Assembly (NCBI GenBank): GCA_029255685.2 | Contig: CM055319.2 | Location: 33,009,068-33,073,067 of the forward strand | Direction of reading: 5' to 3' | DNA from: Silene conica | Lineage: Eukaryota > Streptophyta > Magnoliopsida > Caryophyllales > Caryophyllaceae | Length of the DNA stretch: 64,000 nt | Shown here: piece by piece, positions 1 through 9,030 of the stretch | How positions within the stretch are numbered: position 1 is the stretch's first letter | Layout of the letters: each line of letters starts with the position of its first letter | Notes under the pieces: model-generated | Told to the model about the DNA's origin: nothing | What the model saw: the letters and a program-made list of their open reading frames with translations, nothing else | Databases searched by the model: none | Program-made: the position numbers and the translations under genes

Positions 1-55
1 CCTTCCTCTCAAAAACCTGTCTTCTAAACAAAACTAGAAGAAAAGGTAAGTAACG

Positions 56-83
56 GTCTTAAGGAACCGAAGTTCCTTAAGAC
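56..83 (-). other. Conserved 12-bp leader hairpin (copy 1)
   Basis: GTCTTAAGGAAC and GTTCCTTAAGAC are perfect complements around a four-base loop (68-71). On the minus strand the hairpin starts about 45 nt downstream of the PBS. Equivalent hairpins lie at 2861-2888 and 29293-29320. Its position suggests a role in genomic RNA dimerisation, packaging or translation, but that is inference. Confidence 0.7.
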
Positions 84-127
84 AAGGAAAAATAAACTAA
101 AAATTAACAAACAAAATTATACCGCCT

Positions 128-144
128 CCCCGGCAACGGCGCCA
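128..144 (-). other. Primer-binding site, tRNA-Asp
   Basis: On the minus strand this reads TGGCGCCGTTGCCGGGG, the complement of the 3' end of plant tRNA-Asp. tRNA-Asp priming is characteristic of Athila-type elements. Six bases separate it from the LTR end at 150. Confidence 0.9.
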
Positions 145-740
145 AAATTTGACACCCGTCGTTGAGGGGTGCCAAAGATAAGATTTATAAAACCTCAGCT
201 TAAACTTAGATAGGATAAATCAAGGGTCGAATCACAGAGAGACAAGGTTAATTATGTTCGTGAATTTAAAGTCTATTGCAAGTAACCAAAAAGGGGGGGT
301 TGATTTGAGATTTAAACTAATAACTAAAAGAACAAAATAAACAAGAGAAATAAAATAAGGTAAAAGGAGATTAGGAACCTTGGTTCCCCATGGTTAAAAC
401 AAGTCAATGAAGGGTAAAATAATCAAATAACACAATCCCAAGGAACAAAGAATAAACCTTTAGGTCAATATTCTACCCAATCCTTACGGTCTTAGGGTTC
501 CTAGAAAAGCACTAAACTTTCGTTCATATGGCAATCCCAAAGTTGTTGTTAAACTAATCCTAATAATCTTTCAATCTTAAGGATTAGTTCACCAACAACA
601 ATGGGGGATTGGTAATTCAATCATTAAACTATCAAAATCAAATCTTTACCATGGTTCCCCTAATTCCTAATAACAAGAATTAGCTATGCATACTTCTAAT
701 TATGAAACTAACAATAACTAAGAACATCAAAGGAATCAAC

Positions 741-745
741 ATAAT
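741..745. repeat. Target-site duplication ATAAT, left copy
   Basis: ATAAT directly precedes the TG of the 746-8325 element and recurs after its terminal CA at 8326-8330. The uninterrupted paralogous site in LTR B contains a single ATAAT. Confidence 0.93.
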
Positions 746-1188
746 TGATGCGTGCCTATTTTATGATGTTTTACATCTATTTTTACACGCATTTTGTCGC
801 TCATTTACTATGTTTTAGCATTTATTTCCCAACAATTGTCTACTTTCGTATTTTTATGCTCTTTTGCAGATTTATGCGGAAAAGGGACGATTTTACACCA
901 AATTTATGCCCTCAGGACTTTTTATGACTAAGGATAAGAAGGAACGAAGCTTAGCGCACATTTCAAGGCCTAAAGATAACTTTTACAAGCAAAGAATCGA
1001 TCTTCGATGTTGCAGCCTAATTCAAATGGCTATATCTCGAGTTCTAGAGCTGATAATGGAGTGATTCCAGTTGGAGGTGAAAGCTTATCCTCTTAGCTTT
1101 CCAATGCCGTGAGAATCTCTTGATTACGATAAGTAACGAAGAAATGGCAGCTGTTTTAAGAACGATGCGCGCTGCAGTCCCGACAGTT

Positions 1189-1318
1189 GGTCGACCGACC
1201 CACTATTTGGGTCGACCGACCAGGTGCCTATTGGAAAAGCCCAGAATTTGCCTGAAGCCCAGAAATTGCATAAAATCCGTAAAGCGATCGACCGACCGAA
1301 AATATTGGTCGACCGACC
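1189..1318 (+). repeat. Two paired 12-mer sets in U3 (1189-1221, 1286-1318)
   Basis: GGTCGACCGACC starts at 1189 and 1210, and a second pair at 1286 (GATCGACCGACC, one substitution) and 1307. Both pairs have starts 21 bp apart with a 9-bp spacer. They sit about 75-200 bp upstream of the TATA-like box. The matching copies in the 3' LTR are at 6719-6751 and 6816-6848, where all four 12-mers are intact. Confidence 0.9.
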
Positions 1319-1391
1319 ACAGCACCGACCCAGAAGTTTCCGCGAAGCCCATTAAAGTATTTAGGTCATTAGGAAACTCTTTTTTTCCGCC

Positions 1392-1399
1392 TATTTAAG
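1392..1399 (+). promoter_or_regulatory. Candidate TATA box of the non-autonomous element LTR
   Basis: TATTTAAG occurs where U3 should end, and the surrounding Athila-like LTR has the same word in the corresponding place (8594-8601 on the minus strand). The equivalent in the 3' LTR is 6922-6929. Transcription start is not determinable here. Confidence 0.5.
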
Positions 1400-2197
1400 C
1401 CAAATTTCATAATTAGGGTTATTGATTCAGATTTCCATCAAGTTCTTAATCTAGTTTTCTATCATAGAATTAGAATCAAGTCCTAATAGAGAGAAGCATC
1501 CTAGTTTAGAGAAAAACTCCATAGTTTTAGAGAATACTTTCCAAGTTTCAATATTTGTTCTTGAATTCCAATTAAGCTTGTAAGTTTGCTACAATTAATC
1601 TTTCTTGTTGCAATTAATCTTTAATCATGTTATCTCCTTTAATGTTCTTGATTCTTGTTATTGTTAGTTTTACAATTGAGATTATGCATAACTAATTCTT
1701 GTGATTAGGAATTAGGGGAACCATGGTAAAAACTTGATTTTGATAGTTTAATGATTGAATTACCAATCCCCCATTGTTGTTGGTGAACTGATCCTTAGGA
1801 TTGAAAGATTATTAGGATTAGTTTAACAACAACTTTGGGATAGCCCTTGAACGAAAGTTTAGTGCTTTTCTAGGAACCCTAAGACCGTAAGGATTGGGTA
1901 GAATATTGACCTAAAGGTTTATTCTTTGTTCCTTGGGATTGTGTTATTTGATTATTTTACCCTTCATTGACTTGTTTTAACTATGGGGAACCGAAGTTCC
2001 TAATCTCCTTTTCATCTTATTTTAATTTCCTTTACTATTATTGCATGTTTAGATTAATGTTCTTTATAACTTTCATGTTTATTCCTATTTTTATTATTGT
2101 TCCAGTAACTATGAGTAGGTAAATTTCATATGTTAGGATGTAGGGAGTAAATATGCATAGGTAGTATAATTCCCGAATCAACATGTCGCAGGCAGGA

Positions 2198-2230
2198 GGT
2201 CGACCGACCACCATTATAGGTCGGCCGACC
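2198..2230 (+). repeat. Paired 12-mer set near the LTR 3' part
   Basis: GGTCGACCGACC at 2198 and the perfect palindrome GGTCGGCCGACC at 2219, 21 bp apart. The same pair is at 7728-7760 in the other LTR. Confidence 0.9.
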
Positions 2231-2800
2231 GACTCGTGTTCGAATTCCGTTTCGCTTATATTTGTAGACTATAATAACCTACAATGAGACCAAAAGGAGA
2301 CTTGTAGGATGTTAGTATTGACCTACCCAAGATTGAGAGATTTGGGAAGGGCATTGGTTTACATCTTAAGACGGATAAGTTACTTAAGACTGAAAGGTTT
2401 GTGACCTAGAATTTAGGAATCACCCTTATTGTTGACACCCAATAATTGTGAGACCTAGGAACTAATAGCATAGACCTAAAGGATATGTAACACCCCTTAC
2501 GCGACTGCAATACATGTTGACTTAGGATTTATATTATCTTAGCTGTTTATTACCCAAACATCCTAGCATCTCTTTTATTATATTTTTATTTTCCTCTTTA
2601 TTTACTTGTTTTATTTTATTCTTGTTTAGACCTAGCAACAATCAATCAAACCCTCTTTTTATTATCATTTTATAGATTAAAAATTAGCAAACAGAATTAA
2701 CCTTGTCTCTCTGTGGTTCGACCCTTACTATCACTATCTATAGTTTTAGTTTGGTTTATAAATTTTATCTTTGACACCCACAACGACGGGTATCAAATTT

Positions 2801-2817
2801 TGGCGCCGTTGCCGGGG
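2801..2817 (+). other. Primer-binding site, tRNA-Asp
   Basis: TGGCGCCGTTGCCGGGG starts five bases after the LTR end and is complementary to the 3' end of plant tRNA-Asp. Confidence 0.95.
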
Positions 2818-2860
2818 AGACGGTATAATTTTGTTTGTTAATTTTTAGTTTATTTTTCTT

Positions 2861-2888
2861 GTCTTAAGGAACTTAGGTTCCTTAAGAC
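2861..2888 (+). other. Conserved 12-bp leader hairpin (copy 2)
   Basis: GTCTTAAGGAAC, loop TTAG (2873-2876), GTTCCTTAAGAC. The stem is the same as in the surrounding element while the loop differs (CGAA there). It begins 44 nt after the PBS. Confidence 0.75.
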
Positions 2889-2971
2889 CGTTCTTACCTT
2901 TTTCTTCTAGTTTTGTTTAGAAGACAGGTTTTTGAGAGGAAGGCTTGAGTACTCTCAGTACTATTGCAGTC

Positions 2972-3802
2972 ATGCCTACTATGTCCGAATTAGAAACGAC
3001 TTTTCAAAGCTTCATGACTCAAATGGCGGAAATAAAAAAAGAACAAGATGCAGTTGACAAGGGGATTGAAAGGCAATTAGTAATCATAGCTAATCGGATT
3101 GCTAGCTCTCCAGTTGGTTGTAAGAGTTCCATAGAGACATTAAATGCTATAGATCTCAAGAGTGGTCGTGCTTATGAAAGACCAACCCCAAAGGATGATT
3201 ATGCCAAAGTTCAAGACGAAGAAATCGATCCCGTGCACAGGTCAGGAGGTCGACCGACCACAACATCAGGTCGACCGACCTCGACGCCTGACGTGAGATC
3301 AGTTTCTACAGAACAGAAAAATTCCGATAATACAGCGTCTGGTCGACCGACCGCTATACCAGGTCGACCGACCAAGGTTCCTGAGCAGATTGCGGATTCG
3401 CCTCCTGAGCTACCTGTCTCTCCTCTCGTCAATGACTCAACGGAGATTCTGAAGTTAAAAGAGCCAAGGCTTGCCGATTCCGCGACAAGCATTGTGGTCC
3501 CGTTTCCGTATCATCTGGAGAAATTAATGTTGGAGCATCAGTTCAAAAAAATCTTGGAGAGGTATGAGGGCGTTGATATTAGTAACCCACATATTTCTGT
3601 CAAGTGTCATCCCATCACACCCATTACTAAAGAGTCGCTCATTCTTAAGGATGGGAATGATAGGTTACTTGATTCCCTCTCCCTCCCCGTTGATGATACT
3701 AACTTGGATCTAGAAACTACCAATGAGTTAGACTTTCACCCCTTGACTGACCAACCTATTTTTATAGGTATTAGCGATGAACATATTATAAGTAACTGTT
3801 GA
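2972..3802 (+). CDS. Truncated gag-linker protein of the non-autonomous element
   Basis: An open frame extends upstream to a TTG at 2945, but the first ATG is at 2972, giving about 276 residues. Residues from about 40 onward match the C-terminal half of the gag encoded at 27991-29214: the IANRI, ETLNAIDLKSGR-like and DEEIDPV-type segments, then four Gly-Arg-Pro-Thr units. The part after these units resembles the segment translated at 16897-17178 in the surrounding element (TEIL.L..P..AD). The gag core domain and everything from protease onward are missing; the N-terminus is a short new segment rich in Glu and Gln that may form a coiled coil. No zinc knuckle is visible. It could be a defective gag-derived protein or non-functional; expression is not shown. 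Confidence 0.65.
   Translation: MPTMSELETTFQSFMTQMAEIKKEQDAVDKGIERQLVIIANRIASSPVGCKSSIETLNAIDLKSGRAYERPTPKDDYAKVQDEEIDPVHRSGGRPTTTSGRPTSTPDVRSVSTEQKNSDNTASGRPTAIPGRPTKVPEQIADSPPELPVSPLVNDSTEILKLKEPRLADSATSIVVPFPYHLEKLMLEHQFKKILERYEGVDISNPHISVKCHPITPITKESLILKDGNDRLLDSLSLPVDDTNLDLETTNELDFHPLTDQPIFIGISDEHIISNC
3248..3373 (+). repeat. Two in-frame paired 12-mer sets encoding GRPT (3248-3280, 3341-3373)
   Basis: GGTCGACCGACC starts at 3248, 3269, 3341 and 3362. Each pair has a 21-bp period, i.e. seven codons, so each 12-mer is read as Gly-Arg-Pro-Thr. Confidence 0.92.
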
Positions 3803-3872
3803 TGAACCTTGTTTTTTGCAGGATTCACTTATTGACATTCCTGATGTTTTTAATAAAATTAGTGAATGTTCT

Positions 3873-4310
3873 ATGCAAGGATCCGTTTCAAAGGATCCTT
3901 CAGAGGCTTTGATGTGTTTTGAGGCATGTGCAGGTGAATCTCTTGCTCAAAAGGCTGATTTGGATGCTCCAGAAATTGCGATACTAGTGATAGAGTCTAT
4001 AAGCAGTAGGAAGAGAGATGTTCTCGATCGAGTAGTACCACTTACTCGATCAAAAGATGTAAAGAACGAGGTCACTCAAACAAGTGATCATTTGGCTGAA
4101 GAAAAGAGCCCTAAGAAGAAGAAGCCGAGGAAGGTGTCGACCCACGACTTGGGAGTCGACAACCACGGGAGATGGATGGCTAAAGCTATGGATGATGACC
4201 CACCTATCTACACGGTGGAGAGAAACTCATCTACCCAAATCACCATAGCTGAAGGAGTAGCCTTTAGTCAGCGCCCTTGGTCAAAGAAACGCCGAATCCT
4301 TCGCGGATGA
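3873..4310 (+). CDS. Hypothetical short ORF of the non-autonomous element
   Basis: The first ATG is at 3873; the open frame begins slightly earlier, just after TTTTTTGCAG (about 3812-3821), which looks like a splice acceptor. The roughly 145-residue product is not recognised. It has a Lys-rich stretch (SPKKKKPRK) that could act as a nuclear-localisation or nucleic-acid-binding segment, and a basic C-terminus (SKKRRILRG). It lies in a different frame from the preceding gag-derived ORF, so a spliced transcript is possible but unproven. No RT, integrase or env-like features are seen. Confidence 0.4.
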   Translation: MQGSVSKDPSEALMCFEACAGESLAQKADLDAPEIAILVIESISSRKRDVLDRVVPLTRSKDVKNEVTQTSDHLAEEKSPKKKKPRKVSTHDLGVDNHGRWMAKAMDDDPPIYTVERNSSTQITIAEGVAFSQRPWSKKRRILRG

Positions 4311-4560
4311 CTTCTTCTTTTTGCTCGTTTCTGTTTTTCTTAAGACAATTTTTTTGTTTTGTTAAGACTTTCTAGTTTGCTTGCTTTAAGTTTTTTTTAG
4401 GACAATTTTGCTTTTGTTGTGTAGTTAAGACTTTTGGACTTGGTTCTGGGATCTTGCGCATTTGTTGGGCGCATATATGATGATTTTTTCAGGTTTAAAG
4501 AAGAATGACTTGGTTAATACAAGTTATTTCCGAAGAAAAGAAGGGTACAATCCGCAGGAA

Positions 4561-4593
4561 GGTCGGCCGACCCGAAACATAGGACGGTCGACC
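4561..4593 (+). repeat. Paired 12-mer set
   Basis: GGTCGGCCGACC at 4561 and GGACGGTCGACC at 4582 (one substitution), 21 bp apart. Confidence 0.8.
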
Positions 4594-4674
4594 TACCCGT
4601 CCGTCGCATCCTGTTCGTTTCTTCCTCGAAATCGTGCAACCGTCTTGGGTACTTGAGTGGCACTGCTAGCCACC

Positions 4675-4710
4675 AAAACCTCCCAGCTTACGCTGGTTTG
4701 GGGAGGTTTT
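4675..4710 (+). other. Inverted repeat around a GGGGAGG tract
   Basis: AAAACCTCCC pairs with GGGGAGGTTTT, and CCAGC...GCTGG forms an inner stem. The right arm resembles the GGTTTGGGGAG polypurine words of this element family. Confidence 0.5.
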
Positions 4711-4811
4711 TCTCATGCGCTTCATAATCCAGTGAGTTCTTTCCAGTTTTCCTTAGTTTTATTTTCCTTGCATCTTTCCTTTAATTTTTTGAAACTTTTG
4801 CTTAGGCTAAT

Positions 4812-4852
4812 GCACAATGGGGACATTGTGCGGGTTGGTTTGGGGAATTTGA
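4812..4852 (+). other. Hairpin plus internal polypurine tract
   Basis: GCACAATG and CATTGTGC form a perfect 8-bp stem with loop GGGA (4812-4831). It is followed by TTGGTTTGGGGAATTTGAT, a word identical to the terminal polypurine tract and LTR junction at 6261-6279. The same hairpin plus tract occurs at 10439-10478 in the surrounding element. It may act as a second plus-strand priming site; this is inference. Confidence 0.6.
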
Positions 4853-5577
4853 TTTCGTGTCACATGCATTCCATTTTTGTCACACGTTTATTGCATTTCC
4901 GTATTGCATTGTTCTTTTCTTTATTTTCCTTGCATATACAAAAATCCAAAAAAATGAAAAAAATTCAAAAATTCTAAAAAAATGCACGTTTATTTTAGCA
5001 TATAGGTCGAGTCGGAACGAGAGTATTTCAAGGATGATTTTTGCTATCTTACATGTTTATGCCTTTACCTTGTCTTGTCAACTTGTTTTAGTATGAAAGT
5101 CTTTTGCATATCTACGAGTTTTTGTCAATTTGTATATCTTGAGACTTGACTTATACCTTGGCAACCTACTATACATTCTAAGTTTTAGAGCTTTATTTCC
5201 TGGTTTCATTCTTAAACCAGTTGTCTAGGATGTGAGTAGTACTCCCCTTGGAACATGTTACATCAATATGCATAAACATGAACTTGAATTGCTATATACT
5301 TGTTTTACTTTCTCGTTTTGTGAGTCTTGATACGTGCATTTGGGATCCCTTTTCTCTTATTTACCCATAAGCTTCACATAGCCAAAATTGCCTTTTTATT
5401 CCCCAAAACTACATCCTATATTTAGCCTACCCTTCCAAGCTAGTATTTGTGGTCTTTGGTTTAATTTTTTGAGGCATCTTGGTTTGTATGCTATCATGAG
5501 CAAAAAGAGAAAAGAAAGAAAGAAAGAAAAGAAAAGAAAAAAAAACGAAAAAAATAAAAAAAATATACAGTGGAGTC

Positions 5578-5610
5578 AGTCGACCGACCACCTTATTGGG
5601 TCGGTCGACC
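5578..5610 (+). repeat. Paired 12-mer set
   Basis: AGTCGACCGACC at 5578 and GGTCGGTCGACC at 5599, 21 bp apart. Here the two members are in opposite orientation, giving a near-perfect hairpin with a 9-nt loop. Confidence 0.85.
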
Positions 5611-6257
5611 AACTGACAATACCAGATTCAAAATTTCGTTCCGGAAATTCCTTTCTTTTATATGTTATCACTCCCGTACTTCATTCAAAATATTTGGGAG
5701 TCCTTTCTTATATATAATGTGAGAGTTGTGCTTCAAAAAAGAGCACTTTCTTGATATAAAAAAAAAAAAAAGTTGTGAAATATGTTGTTGGGAATCGGTT
5801 TTACTAGCTTGGCTACTAACCCCACAAATCCAAAAACATCTTAACCACTTTTTACCTTTTACCTCACATATCTTTCATAACCCCAATTGCATGTATCCAA
5901 GTCGCTCAATGAGTTTGTTATACATAGTTGTGGAATTCTTGTTCATGTTAGATTGCAGGCATGTTTCCATGGGTCGCAGTTAGGTGAGTGTCTCTACAAA
6001 ATTACTTCTTCCTATCTTTTACATATACTCACCCTTTGCTTCATGAGCGTCTCGAGCGTACCGCGAGAGTCCATGGTATAAAGTCTCTATAGTCTTTATT
6101 TTTGCAAGTCTGACAACACCATAACTCGTTTGCATGATTTGAATGCTTTCTCATTTTGTACTTGGCATTGGTATAGGCTAGCATGTAAATTTCGCTCTGA
6201 GATTGAAATCGTTCCATTAGTTAAGATCGAGTCTATTTCTTGCTTGAGGGCAAGCAA

Positions 6258-6275
6258 GGTTTGGTTTGGGGAATT
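6258..6275 (+). other. Polypurine tract
   Basis: GGTTTGGTTTGGGGAATT abuts the 3' LTR. The T-interrupted G-rich form matches the tract of the surrounding Athila-like element at 9009-9030. Confidence 0.8.
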
Positions 6276-8325
6276 TGATGCGTGCCTATTTTATGATGTT
6301 TTACATCTATTTTTACACGCATTTTGTCGCTCATTTACTATGTTTTAGCATTTATTTCCCAACAATTGTCTACTTTCGTATTTTTATGCTCTTTTGCAGA
6401 TTTATGCGGAAAAGGGACGATTTTATACCAAATTTATGCCCTCGGGACTTTTTATGACTAAGGATAAGAAGGAACGAAGCTTAGCGCACATTTCAAGGCC
6501 TAAAGATAACTTTTACAAGCAAAGAATCGATCTTCGATGTTGCAGCCTAATTCAAATGGCTATATCTCGAGTTCTAGAGCTGATAATGGAGTGATTTCAG
6601 TTGGAGGTGAAAGCTTATCCTCTTAGCTTTCCAACGCCGCGAGAATCGCTTGATTACGATAAGTAACGAAGAAATGACAGCTGTTTTAAGAACGATGCGC
6701 GCTGCAGTCCCGACAGTTGGTCGACCGACCCACTATTTGGGTCGACCGACCAGGTGCCTATTGGAAAAGCCCAGAATGTGCCTGAAGCCCAGAAATTGCA
6801 TAAAATCCGTAAAGCGGTCGACCGACCGAAAATATTGGTCGACCGACCACAGCACCGACCCAAAAGTGTCCGCGAAGCCCATTAAAGTATTTAGGTCATT
6901 AGGAAACTCTTTTTTTCCCCCTATTTAAGCCAAATTTCATAATTAGGGTTATTGATTCAGATTTCCATCAAGTTCTTAATCTAGTTTTCTATCATAGAAT
7001 TAGAATCAAGTCCTAATAGAGAGAAGCATCCTAGTTTAGAGAAAAACTCCATAGTTTTAGAGAATACTTTCCAAGTTTCAATATTTGTTCTTGAATTCCA
7101 ATTAAGCTTGTAAGTTTGCTACAATTAATCTTTCTTGTTGCAATTAATTTTTAATCATGTTATCTCCTTTAATGTTCTTGATTCTTGTTATTGTTAGTTT
7201 TACAATTGAGATTATGCATAACTAATTCTTGTGATTAGGAATTAGGGGAACCATTGTAAAAACTTGATTTTGATAGTTTAATGATTGAATTACCAATCCC
7301 TCATTGTTGTTGGTGAACTGATCCTTAGGACTGAAAGATTATTAGGATTAGTTTAACAACAACTTTGGGATAGGCCTTGAACGAAAGTTTAGTGCTTTTC
7401 TAGGAACCCTAAGACCGTAAGGATTGCGTAGAATATTGACCTAAAGGTTTATTCTTTGTTCCTTGGGATTGTGTTATTTGATTATTTTACCCTTCATTGA
7501 CTTGTTTTAACTATGGGGAACCGAAGTTCCTAATCTCCTTTTCATCTTATTTTAATTTCTTTTACTATTATTGCATGTTTAGATTAATGTTCTTTATAAC
7601 TTTCATGTTTATTCCTATTTTTATTATTGTTCCAGTAACTATTTGTAGGTAAATTTCATATGTTAGGATGTAAGGAGTAAATATGCATAGGTAGTATAAT
7701 TCCCGAATCAACATGTCGCAGGTAGGAGGTCGACCGACCACCATTATAGGTCGGCCGACCGACTCGTGTTCGAATTCCGTTTCGCTTTTATTTGTAGACT
7801 ATAATAACCTACAATGAGACCAAAAGGAGACTTGTAGGATGTTAGTATTGACCTACCCAAGATTGAGAGATTTGGGAAGGCCATTGGTTTACATCTTAAG
7901 ACGGATAGGTTACTTAAGACTGAAAGGTTTGTGACCTAGAATTTAGGAATCACCCTTATTGTTGACACCCAATAATTGTGAGACCTAGGAATTAATAGCA
8001 TAGACCTAAAGGATATGTTACACCCCTTACGCGACTGCAATACATGTTGACTTAGGATTTATATTATCTTAGCTTTTTATTACCCAAACATCCTAGCATC
8101 TCTTTTATTATATTTTTATTTTCCTCTTTATTTACTTGTTTTATTTTATTCTTGTTTAGACCTAGCAACAATCAATCAAACCCTCTTTTTATTATCATTT
8201 TATAGATTAAAAATTAGCAAACAGAATTAACCTTGTCTCTCTGTGGTTCGACCCTTACTATCACTATCTACAGTTATAGTTTGGTTTATAAATTTTATCT
8301 TTGACACCCACAACGACGGGTATCA
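6276..8325 (+). repeat. 3' LTR of the non-autonomous element
   Basis: Same length and same ends as 746-2795, with about 31 substitutions by eye. Paired 12-mers are at 6719-6751, 6816-6848 and 7728-7760. Confidence 0.93.
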
Positions 8326-8330
8326 ATAAT
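8326..8330. repeat. Target-site duplication ATAAT, right copy
   Basis: Matches 741-745 and continues into the remaining part of LTR A, which is collinear with LTR B. Confidence 0.93.
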
Positions 8331-8593
8331 TAAAGATAACAATAAAAGGGGAAACATGAATTAAGAAACAACAATAAGATGAATAACAAGATTAAATAAA
8401 AATGGAAGATTGAATTGTAGCAAACTTACAACTTAATTGGAAAATCTGAGAACAAAGATGAAAGCTTGAATAAAATCTCTTTCTAACTATGGAGTCCTTG
8501 AATAACATAAGATGCTTTGATAATAAAAATTACTTGCTAATGGAATTACTTTTCTAATAAAATTGCTTGACCTAATTGGAGAGTTTAGGTCTC

Positions 8594-8601
8594 CTTAAAT
8601 A
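8594..8601 (-). promoter_or_regulatory. Candidate TATA box of LTR A
   Basis: TATTTAAG on the minus strand, in the same position relative to the upstream paired 12-mers as in the non-autonomous element. The LTR B counterpart is at 30245-30252. Confidence 0.5.
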
Positions 8602-8661
8602 AGAATTATTACAAGATTAGGAAAGTAGAAACACGAAATAAAAGTCCCCGGGTCAGCATCT

Positions 8662-8766
8662 GGTCGGTCGACCTCTGATGCGGGTCGGTCGACCACTTTA
8701 AGCGCTGCTGGGCTTTCCTGCGAACTGGGCTCAGGTCGGCCGACTTCTCTGGTGGGTCGGTCGACC
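8662..8766 (-). repeat. Two paired 12-mer sets in U3 of LTR A (8662-8694, 8734-8766)
   Basis: Plus-strand starts are 8662, 8683, 8734 and 8755; both pairs are 21 bp apart. On the minus strand they lie about 60-165 bp upstream of the TATA-like box, as in the non-autonomous element. Confidence 0.9.
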
Positions 8767-9008
8767 GCTTCTGGCCCAATAGCAACACACGGATGTGCAA
8801 CTCGGATCCTTACTCCGCATTAGCACTCAAAACAGCTTCCGAAAGGCAAATAAGGTTCAGTTTTTGCTCACTTCCGCGTATTCCTACATATAAAACATAG
8901 AAATGCCAAAGTAAACCGTTTCGGGAGAAAAAGCAACTAAAAGTCACGAAAATGTAAGAAAATACGTGCCAAAAGAATAAATAAAATGCATAAAATAGGC
9001 ACGTATCA

Positions 9009-9030
9009 AACTCCCCAAACCAAACCTTGC
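9009..9030 (-). other. Polypurine tract of the Athila-like element
   Basis: On the minus strand GCAAGGTTTGGTTTGGGGAG leads directly into the LTR start TGATACG at 9008. Confidence 0.8.

Larger units (their letters stand above)
1..149 (-). mobile_element. 5' leader of a second, tandem Athila-like element (partial)
   Basis: Read on the minus strand, an LTR end at 150 is followed by a tRNA-Asp primer-binding site, a hairpin and leader sequence that runs off the window edge. The stretch matches 29238-29386, the leader of the Athila-like element that ends at 30659, with only one difference seen. The same LTR (150-9008) has a polypurine tract on its other side, so it is shared by two internal regions and the elements are in tandem. 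Confidence 0.85.
746..2795 (+). repeat. 5' LTR of the non-autonomous element
   Basis: Starts TGATGCGTGCC and ends CGGGTATCA; exactly the same length as 6276-8325. It carries a TATA-like TATTTAAG at 1392-1399, two paired 12-mer sets upstream of it and one downstream (2198-2230). Short ORFs across it show no family features and are treated as chance. Confidence 0.93.
4311..6257 (+). other. Non-coding 3' region of the non-autonomous element
   Basis: No convincing coding sequence. It holds two paired 12-mer sets (4561-4593, 5578-5610), two hairpins (4675-4710, 4812-4831), an internal polypurine tract (4832-4852) and a purine-rich low-complexity stretch (about 5505-5565). From about 5880 it matches the 3' UTR of the surrounding Athila-like element in opposite orientation (about 9010-9440). 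Confidence 0.8.
746..8325 (+). mobile_element. Complete non-autonomous Athila-related element
   Basis: Two 2050-bp LTRs (746-2795 and 6276-8325), a tRNA-Asp PBS, a polypurine tract and a 5-bp target duplication define a complete 7580-bp insertion. The internal region encodes no protease, RT, RNase H or integrase. It has a gag-linker-derived ORF, a second short ORF and about 2 kb of non-coding sequence. The leader (2796-2950) is nearly the same as that of the surrounding Athila-like element, about 300 bp of LTR (around 1680-1995) match LTR A in reverse complement, and the 3' UTR (about 5880-6275) matches 9009-9440. It is therefore a pol-less relative, probably mobilised in trans. The two LTRs differ at about 31 positions by eye, roughly 1.5%. 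Confidence 0.92.
150..9008 (-). repeat. Athila-like LTR A, interrupted by the element at 746-8325
   Basis: Boundaries follow LTR B (29387-30659): on the minus strand it begins TGATACGTGCC at 9008 and ends ...GGTGTCA at 150. Without the insertion and its duplicated ATAAT it is 1274 bp, against 1273 bp for LTR B. LTR B preserves the empty target site at about 29976-29984. The PBS lies on the left and the polypurine tract on the right, so this LTR serves both neighbouring internal regions. Confidence 0.9.

Noticed and set aside
128..144. tRNA-Asp or tRNA-Met gene remnants (PBS-like words at 128, 2801, 20243, 29365, 48124, 51430, 55928)
   Set aside because: Only the 3'-end complement of the tRNA is present, directly next to an LTR end; no cloverleaf.
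745..1398. Short ORFs in the LTRs (for example 745-927, 1120-1398, 6650-6928, 17445-17756)
   Set aside because: They occur in LTR copies without family motifs; repeats of the same ORF in both LTRs only reflect LTR identity.
3816..3872. Start of the short ORF at the TTG codon at 3816
   Set aside because: TTG is unlikely as a plant initiation codon and overlaps a splice-acceptor-like sequence; the ATG at 3873 was used instead.
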